A model generated the notes under the pieces. That model did not search any database. It saw nothing but the letters and a program-made list of their open reading frames with translations, and was not told the origin of the DNA. Positions 7,319-18,263 of a stretch of DNA of 64,000 nt are shown in pieces. Made by a program: the position numbers and the translations under genes. Source of the stretch: Streptomyces xanthophaeus (GTDB lineage: Bacteria > Actinomycetota > Actinomycetes > Streptomycetales > Streptomycetaceae); contig NZ_JOFT01000037.1 in the NCBI RefSeq assembly GCF_000725805.1, forward strand, positions 1 to 64,000, in the 5' to 3' direction. Every line of letters begins with the position of its first letter. The stretch's first letter is position 1.

Positions 7319-10300
7319 ATGGAACCCGGGATTGCAGTCCGGCTCGCCTCGCTGGCCATCGGCCCGCTGGTCAAGAAGCTCTTCGTCACCGAAGGTCCGG
7401 GTGCCGGTCTCGTCGACCGGCCGGTCCGGATCTCCGGCTACGTGTCCTTCCGCGGCGAGAAGCGCTCCCTGAGGGAGCCCGATCTCCGCGATCTGGCGGC
7501 CAAGCTGGTCCGGCAGGCGCTCCGTACGGGGGAACGTCCGGTCGCCGAGGACGAGCAGCAGGCGGTGGCCGACGCACTCGCCACCACCCTGTACGCCCTC
7601 GGGGAGATCACCCTGACCGATCTGGACGCGGTCCGGCTCGGCTCCGAGGCCTTCGCCCGGGAACTACGGCGCGCCGGCGGCCACCCGGAGCGCGAACTGA
7701 GCGCCGACGCCACCTACTTCTACGAGCGGCTGCTCGACGCCGCCTGCCTGCACATCCTGCACTTCTTCACGCAGCGTTCGACCTTCGTGGCCCACGCGCT
7801 GGTGGAACAGACGCGCAGGACCGCCGAACTCACCGCCAGGGTCGACGAGCTGATCCGCCGTGACCCGCTGCCGGGAGCGCAGGACGCCGCGTTCGAGCAG
7901 GACTACCTGCCGTACGTGAGCAAGAAGCACGGCAAGCTGACGATCTACGGCATCGACCTCGGCAACTCGCCGACGCGCTGGCCGCTGGACGCGGCGTACC
8001 TCAGTCTGGAGGCGACGTCGCGGCTGCCCGGGCTCCACGACCGGCAGGACCTGCACGACCTGCACGACGAGCCCGTCACCGGCCTCGGTCTCCCGCACGC
8101 CAAGAGGCTGGCGCTCCAGGCGCTGGACGACATCCTCGCCTCGCGGCGGGCCGACCAGGCCCTGGGCGCCAGCCACCGGGTGCTGCTCCGGGGCGAAGCG
8201 GGCTCCGGCAAGAGCACGCTCGTGCAGTGGCTGGCCGTCACGGCCGCAAGCCAGGACCTCGCGCCGCAGATGGAGTACCTCTACGACCGGATCCCCTTCG
8301 TCCTGCCCCTGCGCACGCTGACCCGCCACGGCGAGCGGCTCCCCGCACCCAAGGACTTCCTGTCCGCCGCGGGCTGTCCGCTCGGGGCGGTCCAGCCGGA
8401 CGGCTGGGCGCACCGGGTGCTCGCCGCCGGGCGGGGCCTGGTCCTCGTCGACGGCATCGACGAGATCCCCGACCGCGAGCGCGGACGGGCCCGCAGCTGG
8501 CTGCGGGACCTGATGGACACCTACGGCGGCGACAACCGCTGGCTGGTCACCTCGCGGCCCTCCGCCGTGGCGGCGGACTGGCTCGCCGACGAGGACTTCA
8601 CCGAGCTGACGCTGTCGGCCATGGGACCCGCCGACATCGCCACCTTCATCAAGCGGTGGCACCGCGCGGCCCGGGTCGGGACGGACGCCGACGCCGTCCT
8701 CCCGGAGTACGAGGCCCAGCTGCTGGCGGCCGTGCGCACCCAGCCCGATCTCGGCCGGCTCGCGACCAACCCCCTGATGTGCGGGCTGATCTGCGCCCTC
8801 CACCGGGACCGGCGGGGCTATCTCCCGCACGGCCGCAAGGACCTCTACGAGGCCGCCCTCTCGATGCTGCTGAGCCGCCGCGACCGCGAACGCGACATGG
8901 AGGGCCCGCACCTGCGGGAGGAGCCGCAGCTCGACCTGCTCCAGCGGCTCGCGTACTGGCTCATCAAGAACGGCCGTACGGAGATGGACCGTTCCCGGGC
9001 CGAGGACCTCATCGCCCGGGCCCTGCCCTCGGTCCCGCAGGCGGCCGCCCTGGGCGGGCCCGAGGTGGTCTTCGCGCACTTCCTCCAGCGCAGCGGGCTC
9101 CTGCGGGAACCGGCGCCCGGCACCGTGGACTTCATCCACCGCACCTTCCAGGACTTCCTCGGGGCGCGGGCCGCCGTGGAGGAGGGCGACTTCGGGCTGC
9201 TCGCCGCCCACGCGGACGACGACCAGTGGGAGGACGTCATCCGGATGGCGGTCGCCCAGGCCCGGCCCGCCGAACGGGTCACGATCATCCGTGACCTGAT
9301 CGCCCAGGGGGACCGTTCCCCCGACCAGCGCACCCGCTCCCGCGTCTACCTGCTCGCGGCCGCCTGTCTGGAACACGCCACGAGCCTCGCCCCCGAGGTG
9401 CGCGAGGCCGTGGAGAGCCGGGCCGCCACGCTGATCCCGCCGGCGGACGAGGAACAGGCGCGGGCACTGGCCGAGGTCGGCCCGCTGATCCTCGGCCTGC
9501 TCCCCACCGAGGGCCTCGACGACTGGGACGCCTACCACGTGGTGATCGCGGCCTCCCACCTCACGTCGGACGCCGCCGTCTCCTTCCTCGGCCGGTTCGC
9601 CGGGCACCCCTTCCTCATGGTCCGGTCCCAGCTCATGTGGGCGTGGTCGCGGTTCGACGGCGCGGACTACGCCGACGAGGTCATCGCGCGCCTGGCCCCG
9701 ACCAACCTCGCCTACACCGTGCAGTCCGACGAGCACCTGCACCACCTGGAGCGCCTCGGGTTGCGGCCGGCCCGCCTGGACATCAGGAGCGGGGTGTCCG
9801 CGGAAGCCCTGGCGGTGCACATCGCCGGGTCCCGGCTCGCCGAGATCAGGCTGGCCGGGGCCACCCTGCCCGACCTGGGACTCCTGGCGGGGCGGTCCGA
9901 CCTGCACACGCTCTTCGTCCGACGCTGCCCGGAGCTGACGGACCTCTCCGGAATCGAGGACCTGCCCCTGCAGCAGCTGGACCTCGTGACCGACCGGTCG
10001 GACCTCGCCCTCGGGGCGCTGTCCCGGCTCACCGGGCTGGCCTCCCTGTCCCTGACCGGCCCGGCAGGCCTGACCTGGTCCGTCGAGGACCTGCCGGCCC
10101 AGGCACCCCTCCAACTGCTGCGCCTGTCCGGCGACTTCAGGCCGACGAACGGGCTCAAGGGGCTCGGAGCGTTCTCCGACCTCGCGTACCTCGTGCTCTC
10201 CGCGGCCGCCGGTCCCGCCTCCCGCGCCGACTGGGAGGAGACGGGCGAGCTGGGCATCCTGGTCCACCTGTCCGTCTCCGCCGCCTCGTTCGAGTTCCTT

Positions 10301-10573
10301 CCGGCCGGGGCGGTGTTCCCGGGCGTCGTCACGCTGATCCTCACCGGCGGCGGCGGGGAACGGGTGCTGCAGGCGGCCGTCCACCGGCTGCCCGAGGCCT
10401 TTCCCGGGCTGGAGGAGTTCCGGTTCGTCGGGGACGTCCCGGCGGGCGGGGAGATCGACCTCGCACCGCTGGCCGGGCTGTCCTGCCTGCGCGTCGTCGT
10501 CGTGGAGACGGGCGAGGACCGGATCCGCGGCGCCGAACTGCTGCCGCCCTCCGTGGAGCTGATCATCGAGTGA
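7319..10573 (+). CDS. NACHT-domain STAND NTPase (bNACHT-like)
   Basis: A protein of 1084 residues with three parts. Residues 1-255 form an alpha-helical N-terminal effector/adaptor region containing an odd DLHDLHDLHDE stretch near 244-251. Residues 256-600 are a NACHT NTPase with Walker A GEAGSGKST (292-300), Walker B LVLVDGIDE (374-382) and a sensor-like WLVTSRPS. From about residue 800 there is a C-terminal leucine-rich, repeat-like sensor (LxxLxLxG patterns). No nuclease or protease domain is recognisable. Bacterial NACHT proteins of this layout (bNACHT) are known to confer anti-phage immunity as single genes, and this one is also a lone transcription unit flanked by metabolic genes. Defence is inferred from family and architecture; a developmental signalling role is possible. 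Confidence 0.85.
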   Translation: MEPGIAVRLASLAIGPLVKKLFVTEGPGAGLVDRPVRISGYVSFRGEKRSLREPDLRDLAAKLVRQALRTGERPVAEDEQQAVADALATTLYALGEITLTDLDAVRLGSEAFARELRRAGGHPERELSADATYFYERLLDAACLHILHFFTQRSTFVAHALVEQTRRTAELTARVDELIRRDPLPGAQDAAFEQDYLPYVSKKHGKLTIYGIDLGNSPTRWPLDAAYLSLEATSRLPGLHDRQDLHDLHDEPVTGLGLPHAKRLALQALDDILASRRADQALGASHRVLLRGEAGSGKSTLVQWLAVTAASQDLAPQMEYLYDRIPFVLPLRTLTRHGERLPAPKDFLSAAGCPLGAVQPDGWAHRVLAAGRGLVLVDGIDEIPDRERGRARSWLRDLMDTYGGDNRWLVTSRPSAVAADWLADEDFTELTLSAMGPADIATFIKRWHRAARVGTDADAVLPEYEAQLLAAVRTQPDLGRLATNPLMCGLICALHRDRRGYLPHGRKDLYEAALSMLLSRRDRERDMEGPHLREEPQLDLLQRLAYWLIKNGRTEMDRSRAEDLIARALPSVPQAAALGGPEVVFAHFLQRSGLLREPAPGTVDFIHRTFQDFLGARAAVEEGDFGLLAAHADDDQWEDVIRMAVAQARPAERVTIIRDLIAQGDRSPDQRTRSRVYLLAAACLEHATSLAPEVREAVESRAATLIPPADEEQARALAEVGPLILGLLPTEGLDDWDAYHVVIAASHLTSDAAVSFLGRFAGHPFLMVRSQLMWAWSRFDGADYADEVIARLAPTNLAYTVQSDEHLHHLERLGLRPARLDIRSGVSAEALAVHIAGSRLAEIRLAGATLPDLGLLAGRSDLHTLFVRRCPELTDLSGIEDLPLQQLDLVTDRSDLALGALSRLTGLASLSLTGPAGLTWSVEDLPAQAPLQLLRLSGDFRPTNGLKGLGAFSDLAYLVLSAAAGPASRADWEETGELGILVHLSVSAASFEFLPAGAVFPGVVTLILTGGGGERVLQAAVHRLPEAFPGLEEFRFVGDVPAGGEIDLAPLAGLSCLRVVVVETGEDRIRGAELLPPSVELIIE

Positions 10574-10623
10574 CCGAGTGACCGAGTGACCGAGTGACCG
10601 AGTGACTGCGTGACCGCGTGACC
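10568..10623. repeat. Seven-unit 8-bp tandem repeat over the NACHT stop codon
   Basis: Seven head-to-tail octamers: four GAGTGACC, one GAGTGACT and two GCGTGACC. The first unit contains the TGA stop of the NACHT gene. Because 8 is not a multiple of 3, every frame meets TGA quickly, so copy-number change would not extend the protein. Confidence 0.9.
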
Positions 10624-10660
10624 AGGCAGGCCGCCGTCCGGCGGTCCCGGGCGCGGCCCG

Positions 10661-10680
10661 CCCGCCCCGTCAGGGGCGGG
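10661..10680. terminator. Hairpin at the convergent NACHT/meaB ends
   Basis: CCCGCCCC-GTCA-GGGGCGGG, an 8-bp stem with a 4-nt loop, overlaps the meaB stop codon. A second small stem (CCGCC/GGCGG, 10631-10644) precedes it. Confidence 0.5.
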
Positions 10681-11656
10681 TGAAGGCCGCCAGGATCTGG
10701 TCCGCCGCCGAGGTGGCCGTCGTGGTGCCCGCGCGGACCGCAGCTTCCAGGGCGGGGGACAGGTCGCGGACCGCGGGGTCGGCGCGCAGGCGCTCCAGCA
10801 GCTCGTCGCGGACCATCGACCAGGTCCACTCCACCTGCTGGGCCGCCCGCTTCGCCGCCAGCCGGCCGCCCGCGTCCAGCAGGGTCCGGTGCTGTTCGAG
10901 GCGGTTCCACACCTCGTCCAGCCCGGCCGACTCGCGTGCGCTGCACGTCAGGACCGGCGGGGTCCAGGCCGCGTCGGCCGGGTGCATCAGGCGCAGTGCG
11001 CCCGCGAGTTCGCGCGCCGCGGCCTTCGCGTCCCGCTCGTGCGGCCCGTCGGCCTTGTTGACGGCGAGTACGTCCGCCAGCTCCAGCACGCCCTTCTTGA
11101 TGCCCTGCAGCTGATCGCCCGTACGGGCCAGGGAGAGCAGCAGGAAGGAGTCGACCATTCCGGCGACCGTGGTCTCCGACTGGCCCACGCCGACCGTCTC
11201 GACGAGGACCACGTCGTAGCCCGCCGCCTCCATGACGATCATCGACTCCCGGGTGGCCTTCGCGACCCCGCCCAGGGTGCCCGCCGACGGGGAGGGGCGG
11301 ACGAACGCCGCCGGGTCCACGGCCAGCCGCTCCATCCGCGTCTTGTCGCCGAGGATGGAGCCGCCCGTCCGTTTCGACGAGGGGTCGACCGCCAGCACCG
11401 CGACCCGGTGGCCCAGGCCGGTCAGCATCGTCCCGAACGCGTCGATGAAGGTGGACTTCCCGACCCCCGGCACCCCGCTGATGCCGATCCGGCGGGCCTG
11501 CCCCGCATGCGGCAGCAGCTCCGTCAGCAACTGCTGGGCCAGGGCCCGGTGGTCGGCCCGGGTGGACTCGACGAGGGTGATGGCGCGCGCGATGTGCGCG
11601 CGCTTCCCGTCGAGCACGCCCTTCACGTACACGTCGATGTCGATCTTCGGGGGCAT
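10670..11656 (-). CDS. meaB: Methylmalonyl-CoA mutase-associated GTPase MeaB
   Basis: This 328-aa G3E-family P-loop GTPase protects and reloads the B12 cofactor of methylmalonyl-CoA mutase. Walker A is GVPGVGKST at 61-69. Further signatures are [20 protein letters not shown], the [14 protein letters not shown] switch region and NKAD for guanine recognition. It begins 12 nt after the mutB stop in the same orientation, forming a mutA-mutB-meaB operon. Length and order match other Streptomyces loci. High confidence. Confidence 0.97.
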   Translation of the reverse strand: MPPKIDIDVYVKGVLDGKRAHIARAITLVESTRADHRALAQQLLTELLPHAGQARRIGISGVPGVGKSTFIDAFGTMLTGLGHRVAVLAVDPSSKRTGGSILGDKTRMERLAVDPAAFVRPSPSAGTLGGVAKATRESMIVMEAAGYDVVLVETVGVGQSETTVAGMVDSFLLLSLARTGDQLQGIKKGVLELADVLAVNKADGPHERDAKAAARELAGALRLMHPADAAWTPPVLTCSARESAGLDEVWNRLEQHRTLLDAGGRLAAKRAAQQVEWTWSMVRDELLERLRADPAVRDLSPALEAAVRAGTTTATSAADQILAAFTRP

Positions 11657-11668
11657 GCGGCCTGCCGC

Positions 11669-13861
<2,193 letters not shown>

Positions 13862-13868
13862 GCTGCTC

Positions 13869-15734
13869 CTACTGCTCACGGGGGACTCCCATCCGGTCGA
13901 GGACGGAGGACAGCACGGCGACGGCGTCGCAGCCGGCGAAGACGTACTCGTCCGCGGCCGGTGCGGCGGTGCCGGGACGGCCCGCGAGGAACACGGTCGT
14001 GGCGCCCGCGGCGCGCAGGGCCTCGGACACCGCCGCGGCCTGCTCCTCGTACAGCGCGTCACTGGAGCAGAGCACGGCCATGCCGTCGGCTCCGCTCGCC
14101 GCGTAGGCCGCGGCGGCCGTCGACGGGTCCACGGACACCGGGTCGTGCACGGCCTCGATGCCGCCCGCCTGGAACAGGTTCGAGGCGAAGGTGGCCCGCG
14201 CGGTGTGCGCGGCGGCCGGGCCCAGGGCGGCGAGGAAGATCCTCGGCCGGGCGCCGGTCGCAGCCAGGTGCGCGTCGCTGCGGGCGCGCAGGGTCTCGTA
14301 GGCCTCGTCGCGCCGGACGCGGGGCAGGCCGCCGACGGGTCCCGCGGGCGCGGGCTCCCGTACGACGGGCTTCTCCGCGAGCAGCGGGAACTCGCTGACG
14401 CCGGTGATGGGTTCGCGGCGCTTGGCGAGCTTCTTCGAGCGCTCCGCCCAGGTGGCGGCGAGGCGCTCGGCGACCAGGCCGGAGCGCAGGGCGGCGGCCA
14501 GGCCGCCCGCCTTCTCCACGGTCTGGAAGAACTCCCAGGCAGCGTGGGCGAGTTCGTCGGTGAGGCGCTCGACGTAGTACGAGCCGCCCGCCGGGTCGAT
14601 CACGCGGGCCAGGTGCGACTCCTCCAGCAGGATGGTGGAGGTGTTGCGGGCGATGCGGCGCGCGAAGGCGTCGGGCAGGCCCAGCTCGTGGTCGAAGGTC
14701 AGGACGGTGACGGAATCCGCGCCGCCCACGCCCGCGGCCATGCAGGCCACGGTGGTGCGCAGCATGTTCACCCACGGGTCCCGGCGGGTCATCATCACCG
14801 GCGAGGTCACCGCATGCTGGCGCTGGGCGCCCGCCTCCGGGGCCCCGCAGGCCTCGGCGACGCGGGCCCACAGGCGCCGCGCGGCGCGCAGCTTGGCGAT
14901 GGTGAGGAACTGGTCGGCGGTGGCGGCGTAGCGGAACTCCAGCTGTCCCAGCGCCGCTTCGGTGCCGAGTCCGGCCCCGGTGAGGGCGCGCAGGTAGGCG
15001 ACGCCGGTGGCCAGGGACAGGCCCAGCTCCTCGGCCGCCGATCCGCCGGCCTCGTGGTAGGGCAGCGCGTCCACGGCCAGGGCCCGGATCCCGGGGTAGC
15101 CGGCGGCGGCCGTCCGGGCCAGCTCGACGGCGTCGTCGAGGCCGAGCGCCTCGCCCGTACGGGCCTCGTGGCCCAGCGGGTCGGCGCCCAGGCAGCCACG
15201 GGCGGCCTCGGGGGCCACCTCGCGCTCGGCGTACAGGGCGAGCAAGGCGCGGGCGGCGTCGGCGTATTCGGCTCCGGCGTCCAGGGAGACGGGCGCCAGG
15301 TCGAGGTAGACGCCCTCCAGGGCGCGGGCGAGCCCGTCGAAGGGGATGCCGTCGCGGCCCAGCGTGAGCCAGAGCGAGGTGACCCCGTTCTCCAGGTCGG
15401 TGAGGACGGCCTCGTTCACCCGTACGGGATCGCTGCCCAGGTGACGCTGGCGTACGTCCCAGCCCTCGGCGGCGTTGCCCTCGGCGCGGCCTCCGCGGAC
15501 GAAGGGAGCGAAGCCGGGGAAGCCGGTGTCGGCCGCCGTTTCGGGTGCGGTGTACAGCGGGCGGGTGGTGAGCCCGTCCTCGAGCGTCGTGGACAGGGCG
15601 TCTTCTGCGGCCTCGCCGGATACTTCCTTGCCCGACTTGCGCAGCACGCCTTCAACCAGGCGCTGCCACTGCTCATGCGTCGCGTCAGGGAACTCGGCGG
15701 CCAAGGAGAGCCCGTCGTCAGGCAGGACCGTCAT
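13869..15734 (-). CDS. mutA: Methylmalonyl-CoA mutase small subunit
   Basis: The non-catalytic subunit (621 aa) of the mutase heterodimer. It shares the barrel and B12-like fold with MutB, but the corresponding C-terminal stretch ([19 protein letters not shown]) lacks the DxHxxG cobalamin ligand, as in all small subunits. The start chosen is ATG 15734 ([11 protein letters not shown]); it lacks a clear Shine-Dalgarno site but has a well-placed -10-like hexamer just upstream, so the transcript may be leaderless. First gene of the mutA-mutB-meaB operon. Confidence 0.95.
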   Translation of the reverse strand: MTVLPDDGLSLAAEFPDATHEQWQRLVEGVLRKSGKEVSGEAAEDALSTTLEDGLTTRPLYTAPETAADTGFPGFAPFVRGGRAEGNAAEGWDVRQRHLGSDPVRVNEAVLTDLENGVTSLWLTLGRDGIPFDGLARALEGVYLDLAPVSLDAGAEYADAARALLALYAEREVAPEAARGCLGADPLGHEARTGEALGLDDAVELARTAAAGYPGIRALAVDALPYHEAGGSAAEELGLSLATGVAYLRALTGAGLGTEAALGQLEFRYAATADQFLTIAKLRAARRLWARVAEACGAPEAGAQRQHAVTSPVMMTRRDPWVNMLRTTVACMAAGVGGADSVTVLTFDHELGLPDAFARRIARNTSTILLEESHLARVIDPAGGSYYVERLTDELAHAAWEFFQTVEKAGGLAAALRSGLVAERLAATWAERSKKLAKRREPITGVSEFPLLAEKPVVREPAPAGPVGGLPRVRRDEAYETLRARSDAHLAATGARPRIFLAALGPAAAHTARATFASNLFQAGGIEAVHDPVSVDPSTAAAAYAASGADGMAVLCSSDALYEEQAAAVSEALRAAGATTVFLAGRPGTAAPAADEYVFAGCDAVAVLSSVLDRMGVPREQ

Positions 15735-15741
15735 GGCTCGA

Positions 15742-15747
15742 ATGCTA
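15742..15747 (-). promoter_or_regulatory. Candidate -10 box for a leaderless mutA transcript
   Basis: Read on the minus strand, TAGCAT (TAGnnT-like) ends seven bases before the mutA ATG, which would place the transcription start at or next to the start codon. No ribosome site is present. The -35 element is not convincing. Confidence 0.35.
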
Positions 15748-15796
15748 GGGGGGTGCTGTGGGAACGACCATAACCACCGGATGTGATCTCGCCCTC

Positions 15797-16978
15797 TCAC
15801 CTGAGCCGGGAGGGGTCACGGAAGAGCGGATGGAGCAGTACGGTCGCCGCCGCGCCGGGCAGCACGGCGGGTCCGGCGTACGGGCTCACGATCCGGCCCG
15901 GGTCCCGGTGGACGCGGGAGAGGGCGGCGGCCGCCTCGCGGATCTCGTCCAGGTAGCCGTCGTGGAGCAGGCTCGACAGTTCGGTCACCACCATGACGGC
16001 CGGGTTGAGGACGTCGAGGAGCAGCGCGGCGGCCCGGCCGACGGCGCGGGCCCGTTCCCGCAGCAGCCGGTCGGCGCGGGGGTCGCCGGTGGCGGCCGCG
16101 TCCACGAGCAGCGGGACGGACGGGTCGGGGACGATGCCGCGGCGCACGGCCTCGGCGCCGAGAGCGGTGTCGGAGGCGGTCGCCTGGAGGCAGCCCGTAC
16201 GGCCGCACGTGCAAGGGGCCTCCGAGCCGGGCACCGGGAGGTGCGCGACGTCACCGGCGGCCGCGCCGGGGCCCTGGTGCACGGTGCCCTCGATGGCGAA
16301 GGCGGCGTCGACGACGTTGCCGATGAAGAGGTGGACGAGGCTGCGGCGGGCCTCGGGGCGGCCGAAGAGCATCTCGGCGTGGGCGACGGCCCGGGCGTGG
16401 TTGTCCACGGACACGGGCAGGTCCAGGGCGTCGGTGAGCTCGGCGGCGAGCGGCAGGTCCCGCCAGCCGAGGGCTTCGTGGCGGACCACGGTCCCGTCGC
16501 CGGGGCGGACCCAGCCGCCGAGGGCCGCGCCGATGCCGAGCAGCGGGCGGCCGGTGTCGAACTCGCGCAGGAAGGCGCCGAGTTGCGCGGCGATGTCGCG
16601 GGAGAGGCCGGGGGAGCGGGGGTCCCGGTGCGGGAAGGCCCGGCGGGCGAGCAGGTGGCCGCGCAGGTCGACGAGGCTGAAGGTGGAGAGCGGCACCCCG
16701 ATGTGGAGCCCGACGGCTACGGGCCCGCCGACGGGGCCGGTGTGCAGGTCGAGCGGGATCCGGGGCCGTCCGGCGCCGGCGCCCTCGGAGGCGGGGCCGG
16801 GCAGCTCGCGCAGGAGCCCGGCGCGGAGCAGCCCGGTGGTCTGCCGGGACACGGCGGCAGGGCTCAGCCCGCACAGCCCGGCGATCCCGCTCCGCGCGAC
16901 GGGCCCGTGCTCGAGCACCGTGCGCAGCACGGCGGCGGCATTGGCGGCGGCCCGGCTGTCACCGGCCATGGACGTCAC
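15797..16978 (-). CDS. ROK-family transcriptional regulator
   Basis: This 393-aa repressor has an N-terminal winged helix-turn-helix (about residues 20-65, VARSGIAGLCGLSPAAVSRQTTGLLRAGL) and a C-terminal ROK sugar-kinase fold. The zinc motif CTCGRTGCLQA is present, with Gln in place of the usual Glu. The kinase catalytic Asp position reads VDNHARA, so the domain probably senses sugar without phosphorylating it. GTG 16978 is preferred because GAGGAG lies five nt upstream; ATG 16969 is nine nt further in. No sugar genes are adjacent, so the target regulon is unknown. Confidence 0.9.
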   Translation of the reverse strand: MTSMAGDSRAAANAAAVLRTVLEHGPVARSGIAGLCGLSPAAVSRQTTGLLRAGLLRELPGPASEGAGAGRPRIPLDLHTGPVGGPVAVGLHIGVPLSTFSLVDLRGHLLARRAFPHRDPRSPGLSRDIAAQLGAFLREFDTGRPLLGIGAALGGWVRPGDGTVVRHEALGWRDLPLAAELTDALDLPVSVDNHARAVAHAEMLFGRPEARRSLVHLFIGNVVDAAFAIEGTVHQGPGAAAGDVAHLPVPGSEAPCTCGRTGCLQATASDTALGAEAVRRGIVPDPSVPLLVDAAATGDPRADRLLRERARAVGRAAALLLDVLNPAVMVVTELSSLLHDGYLDEIREAAAALSRVHRDPGRIVSPYAGPAVLPGAAATVLLHPLFRDPSRLR

Positions 16979-17190
16979 GGGGTCTCCTCGGGGGTACGGC
17001 GGCACCCCCGATCATGCCGGACCCCTGCGGGGGGCTGTGCGGGTGGCGTGGCTGGCCGGGGCGGGGCCCTGAGCACAGCCCGCCCGCGTCCGTGCCCGGG
17101 CTGGCACGGCCGGGCCGGACCCCGGGTGCGCGGCGGGGCTGCGCCCCGGTCGCCCTGCGCGTGGAGGCTGCGGCGGAGCCGGGGGTAGGG

Positions 17191-17336
17191 GGCTGCGCCC
17201 CCGTCGTGCCGGTGGTGGGGCGGCGCGGGAGGCCGTACGGGGTCGGGGCGTACGCGTGGCTGGATGCCGCGGAGCCCGGGGGTCTGGCGGGGGCTGCGCC
17301 CCCGGTCGTCCCCGCGCGTGGCGGCTGTGGCGGAGC
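17191..17336. repeat. Long direct repeat, copy 1
   Basis: About 146 bp matching copy 2 at 17416-17560 with roughly ten differences. It starts GGCTGCGCCCC, contains GGGCGGCGCGGGAG and GGATGCCGCGGAGCCCGGG, and ends GGCGGCTGTGGCGGAG. It carries two GGGGGCTGCGCCCCC-like palindromes. Copies are offset by 225 bp. Confidence 0.8.
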
Positions 17337-17415
17337 CCTGCGCGTTGTCCGCGCCCCGGGTCCACCCCCGCGGCCGGCGGTGCGCGGTCTCGCCCGGTCC
17401 GTGGTCGGCCGTGGC

Positions 17416-17560
17416 GGCTGCGCCCCGGTCGTGCCGGTGGTGGGGCGGCGCGGGAGACCGTACGGGGTCGGGGCGTACGCGCGGCTGGATGCCGCGGAGC
17501 CCGGGGGTCTGGCGGGGGCTGTGCCCCCGGTCGTCCCCGAGCGCGGCGGCTGTGGCGGAG
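17416..17560. repeat. Long direct repeat, copy 2
   Basis: Second copy of the 146-bp unit at 17191. It differs at scattered positions, for example GGGAGACCG in place of GGGAGGCCG and GGGGGCTGTGCCCCC in place of GGGGGCTGCGCCCCC. The scattered substitutions suggest an old duplication rather than an assembly artefact. Confidence 0.8.
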
Positions 17561-17871
17561 GCCGCGGTGCGGCACGCGCTCCTGCCGGGGCTGCCGCGCG
17601 GACACGGCCCCGGGATCCGCCCCGCCACTGCCATCGCCACCCGGAGGCTCCGCAACCGGGCACTGCCCAGGCTCAGCCCGGCCCGGCCCGGCCCGTGGAG
17701 GGGTGGGGCGTGGCGGTCGCGTTGCGGGACCGTGAAATCAGGCCACGCGTTTCGGCCGCCCGGAGGGTGGTGGCCGGATCGCGTGCGAGGCGGGAAAGGC
17801 CAGGTCGTGGCCGGTGCGGGGGGTGTGCCGGGGGCTCCGGGGAGGGGGTCCGGCACGGCCGGCGGCGGGGG

Positions 17872-17900
17872 TTGACCGGCGGCGGGCTCGCTGACAGGCT
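17872..17900 (+). promoter_or_regulatory. Promoter of the sulfur operon leader
   Basis: TTGACC (17872-17877), a 17-nt spacer, then CAGGCT (17895-17900) resembles the Streptomyces housekeeping promoter (TTGACn-17/18-TAGnnT). The predicted start, seven nt after the -10, is exactly the A of the leader-peptide ATG at 17908, so the transcript would be leaderless. Confidence 0.6.
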
Positions 17901-17907
17901 CCGAGCC

Positions 17908-18009
17908 ATGTCCGCGATCGAGCACCTCGCCCCGCGGCTCCTCACCCCCGGCCCCTGTACCGCGCCGGACCGGTGTCCGGGCCGCTGTCCGGCCCCGCGC
18001 CGGGCCTGA
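17908..18009 (+). CDS. Probable Cys-containing leader peptide (33 aa)
   Basis: A 33-codon ORF beginning at the predicted transcription start of the organosulfur operon. Its distal half holds three Cys at 17, 23 and 27 (GPC, DRC, GRC), each encoded by TGT, the codon Streptomyces uses rarely. Two stem-loops follow, and the TauD gene starts 254 nt downstream. Actinobacteria place short Cys-rich upstream ORFs before sulfur-assimilation operons, where stalling at Cys codons when cysteine is scarce allows downstream expression. This ORF fits that arrangement in position, leaderless start and Cys content, though its Cys residues are spaced rather than clustered. It could be a chance ORF in GC-rich DNA. 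Confidence 0.55.
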   Translation: MSAIEHLAPRLLTPGPCTAPDRCPGRCPAPRRA

Positions 18010-18032
18010 GCTCCGCCCCCAGCCGCGCCGCG

Positions 18033-18111
18033 GGCCCGTGACCTTCCGGGCCGGGCCGGTAGGCCCTGCGGCGCAGGCAGCCGGACCGGGGAACTCCGCG
18101 TTCCCGGTCCG
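18033..18111 (+). promoter_or_regulatory. Candidate attenuator stem-loops upstream of the sulfur operon
   Basis: A strong stem spans 18082-18111: CGGACCGGGGAA and TTCCCGGTCCG pair over 11 bases with one bulged G around CTCCGCG. A weaker stem GGCCCG/CGGGCC lies at 18033-18052. They sit between the Cys leader ORF and the first structural gene, where ribosome stalling could switch folding. Confidence 0.5.
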
Positions 18112-18263
18112 CCGCCCGGCCCGCGACCGCCCGCGCAGCACCCCACGCACCGCACCGCATCGCGCCGCACCCACCTCTCCGTCCTCACTGCAGTCCGCCT
18201 CCGCGTAGCCCTATTTCTTCCGCTGCGGAAATAAATACCGCAGCCCTGCCCAGGGGAGTCCCC

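Larger units (their letters stand above)
16979..17871. other. Gene-free GC-rich spacer with repeats and small hairpins
   Basis: About 0.9 kb without a credible gene. Open frames exist on both strands but have low-complexity Pro/Arg/Ala/Gly translations, no ribosome sites and no codon-position GC contrast. The stretch contains several copies of a GGGGCTGCGCCCC-type palindrome (near 17133, 17189, 17296 and 17515, some imperfect) and two long direct repeats listed separately. Confidence 0.65.

Noticed and set aside
7664..10384. 900-codon minus-strand open frame opposite the NACHT gene
   Set aside because: High-GC antisense artefact; no family features, and the plus strand carries Walker motifs.
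16959..17663. 234-codon open frame in the repeat region
   Set aside because: The translation is low-complexity and mirrors the duplicated DNA block; no ribosome site and no codon bias.
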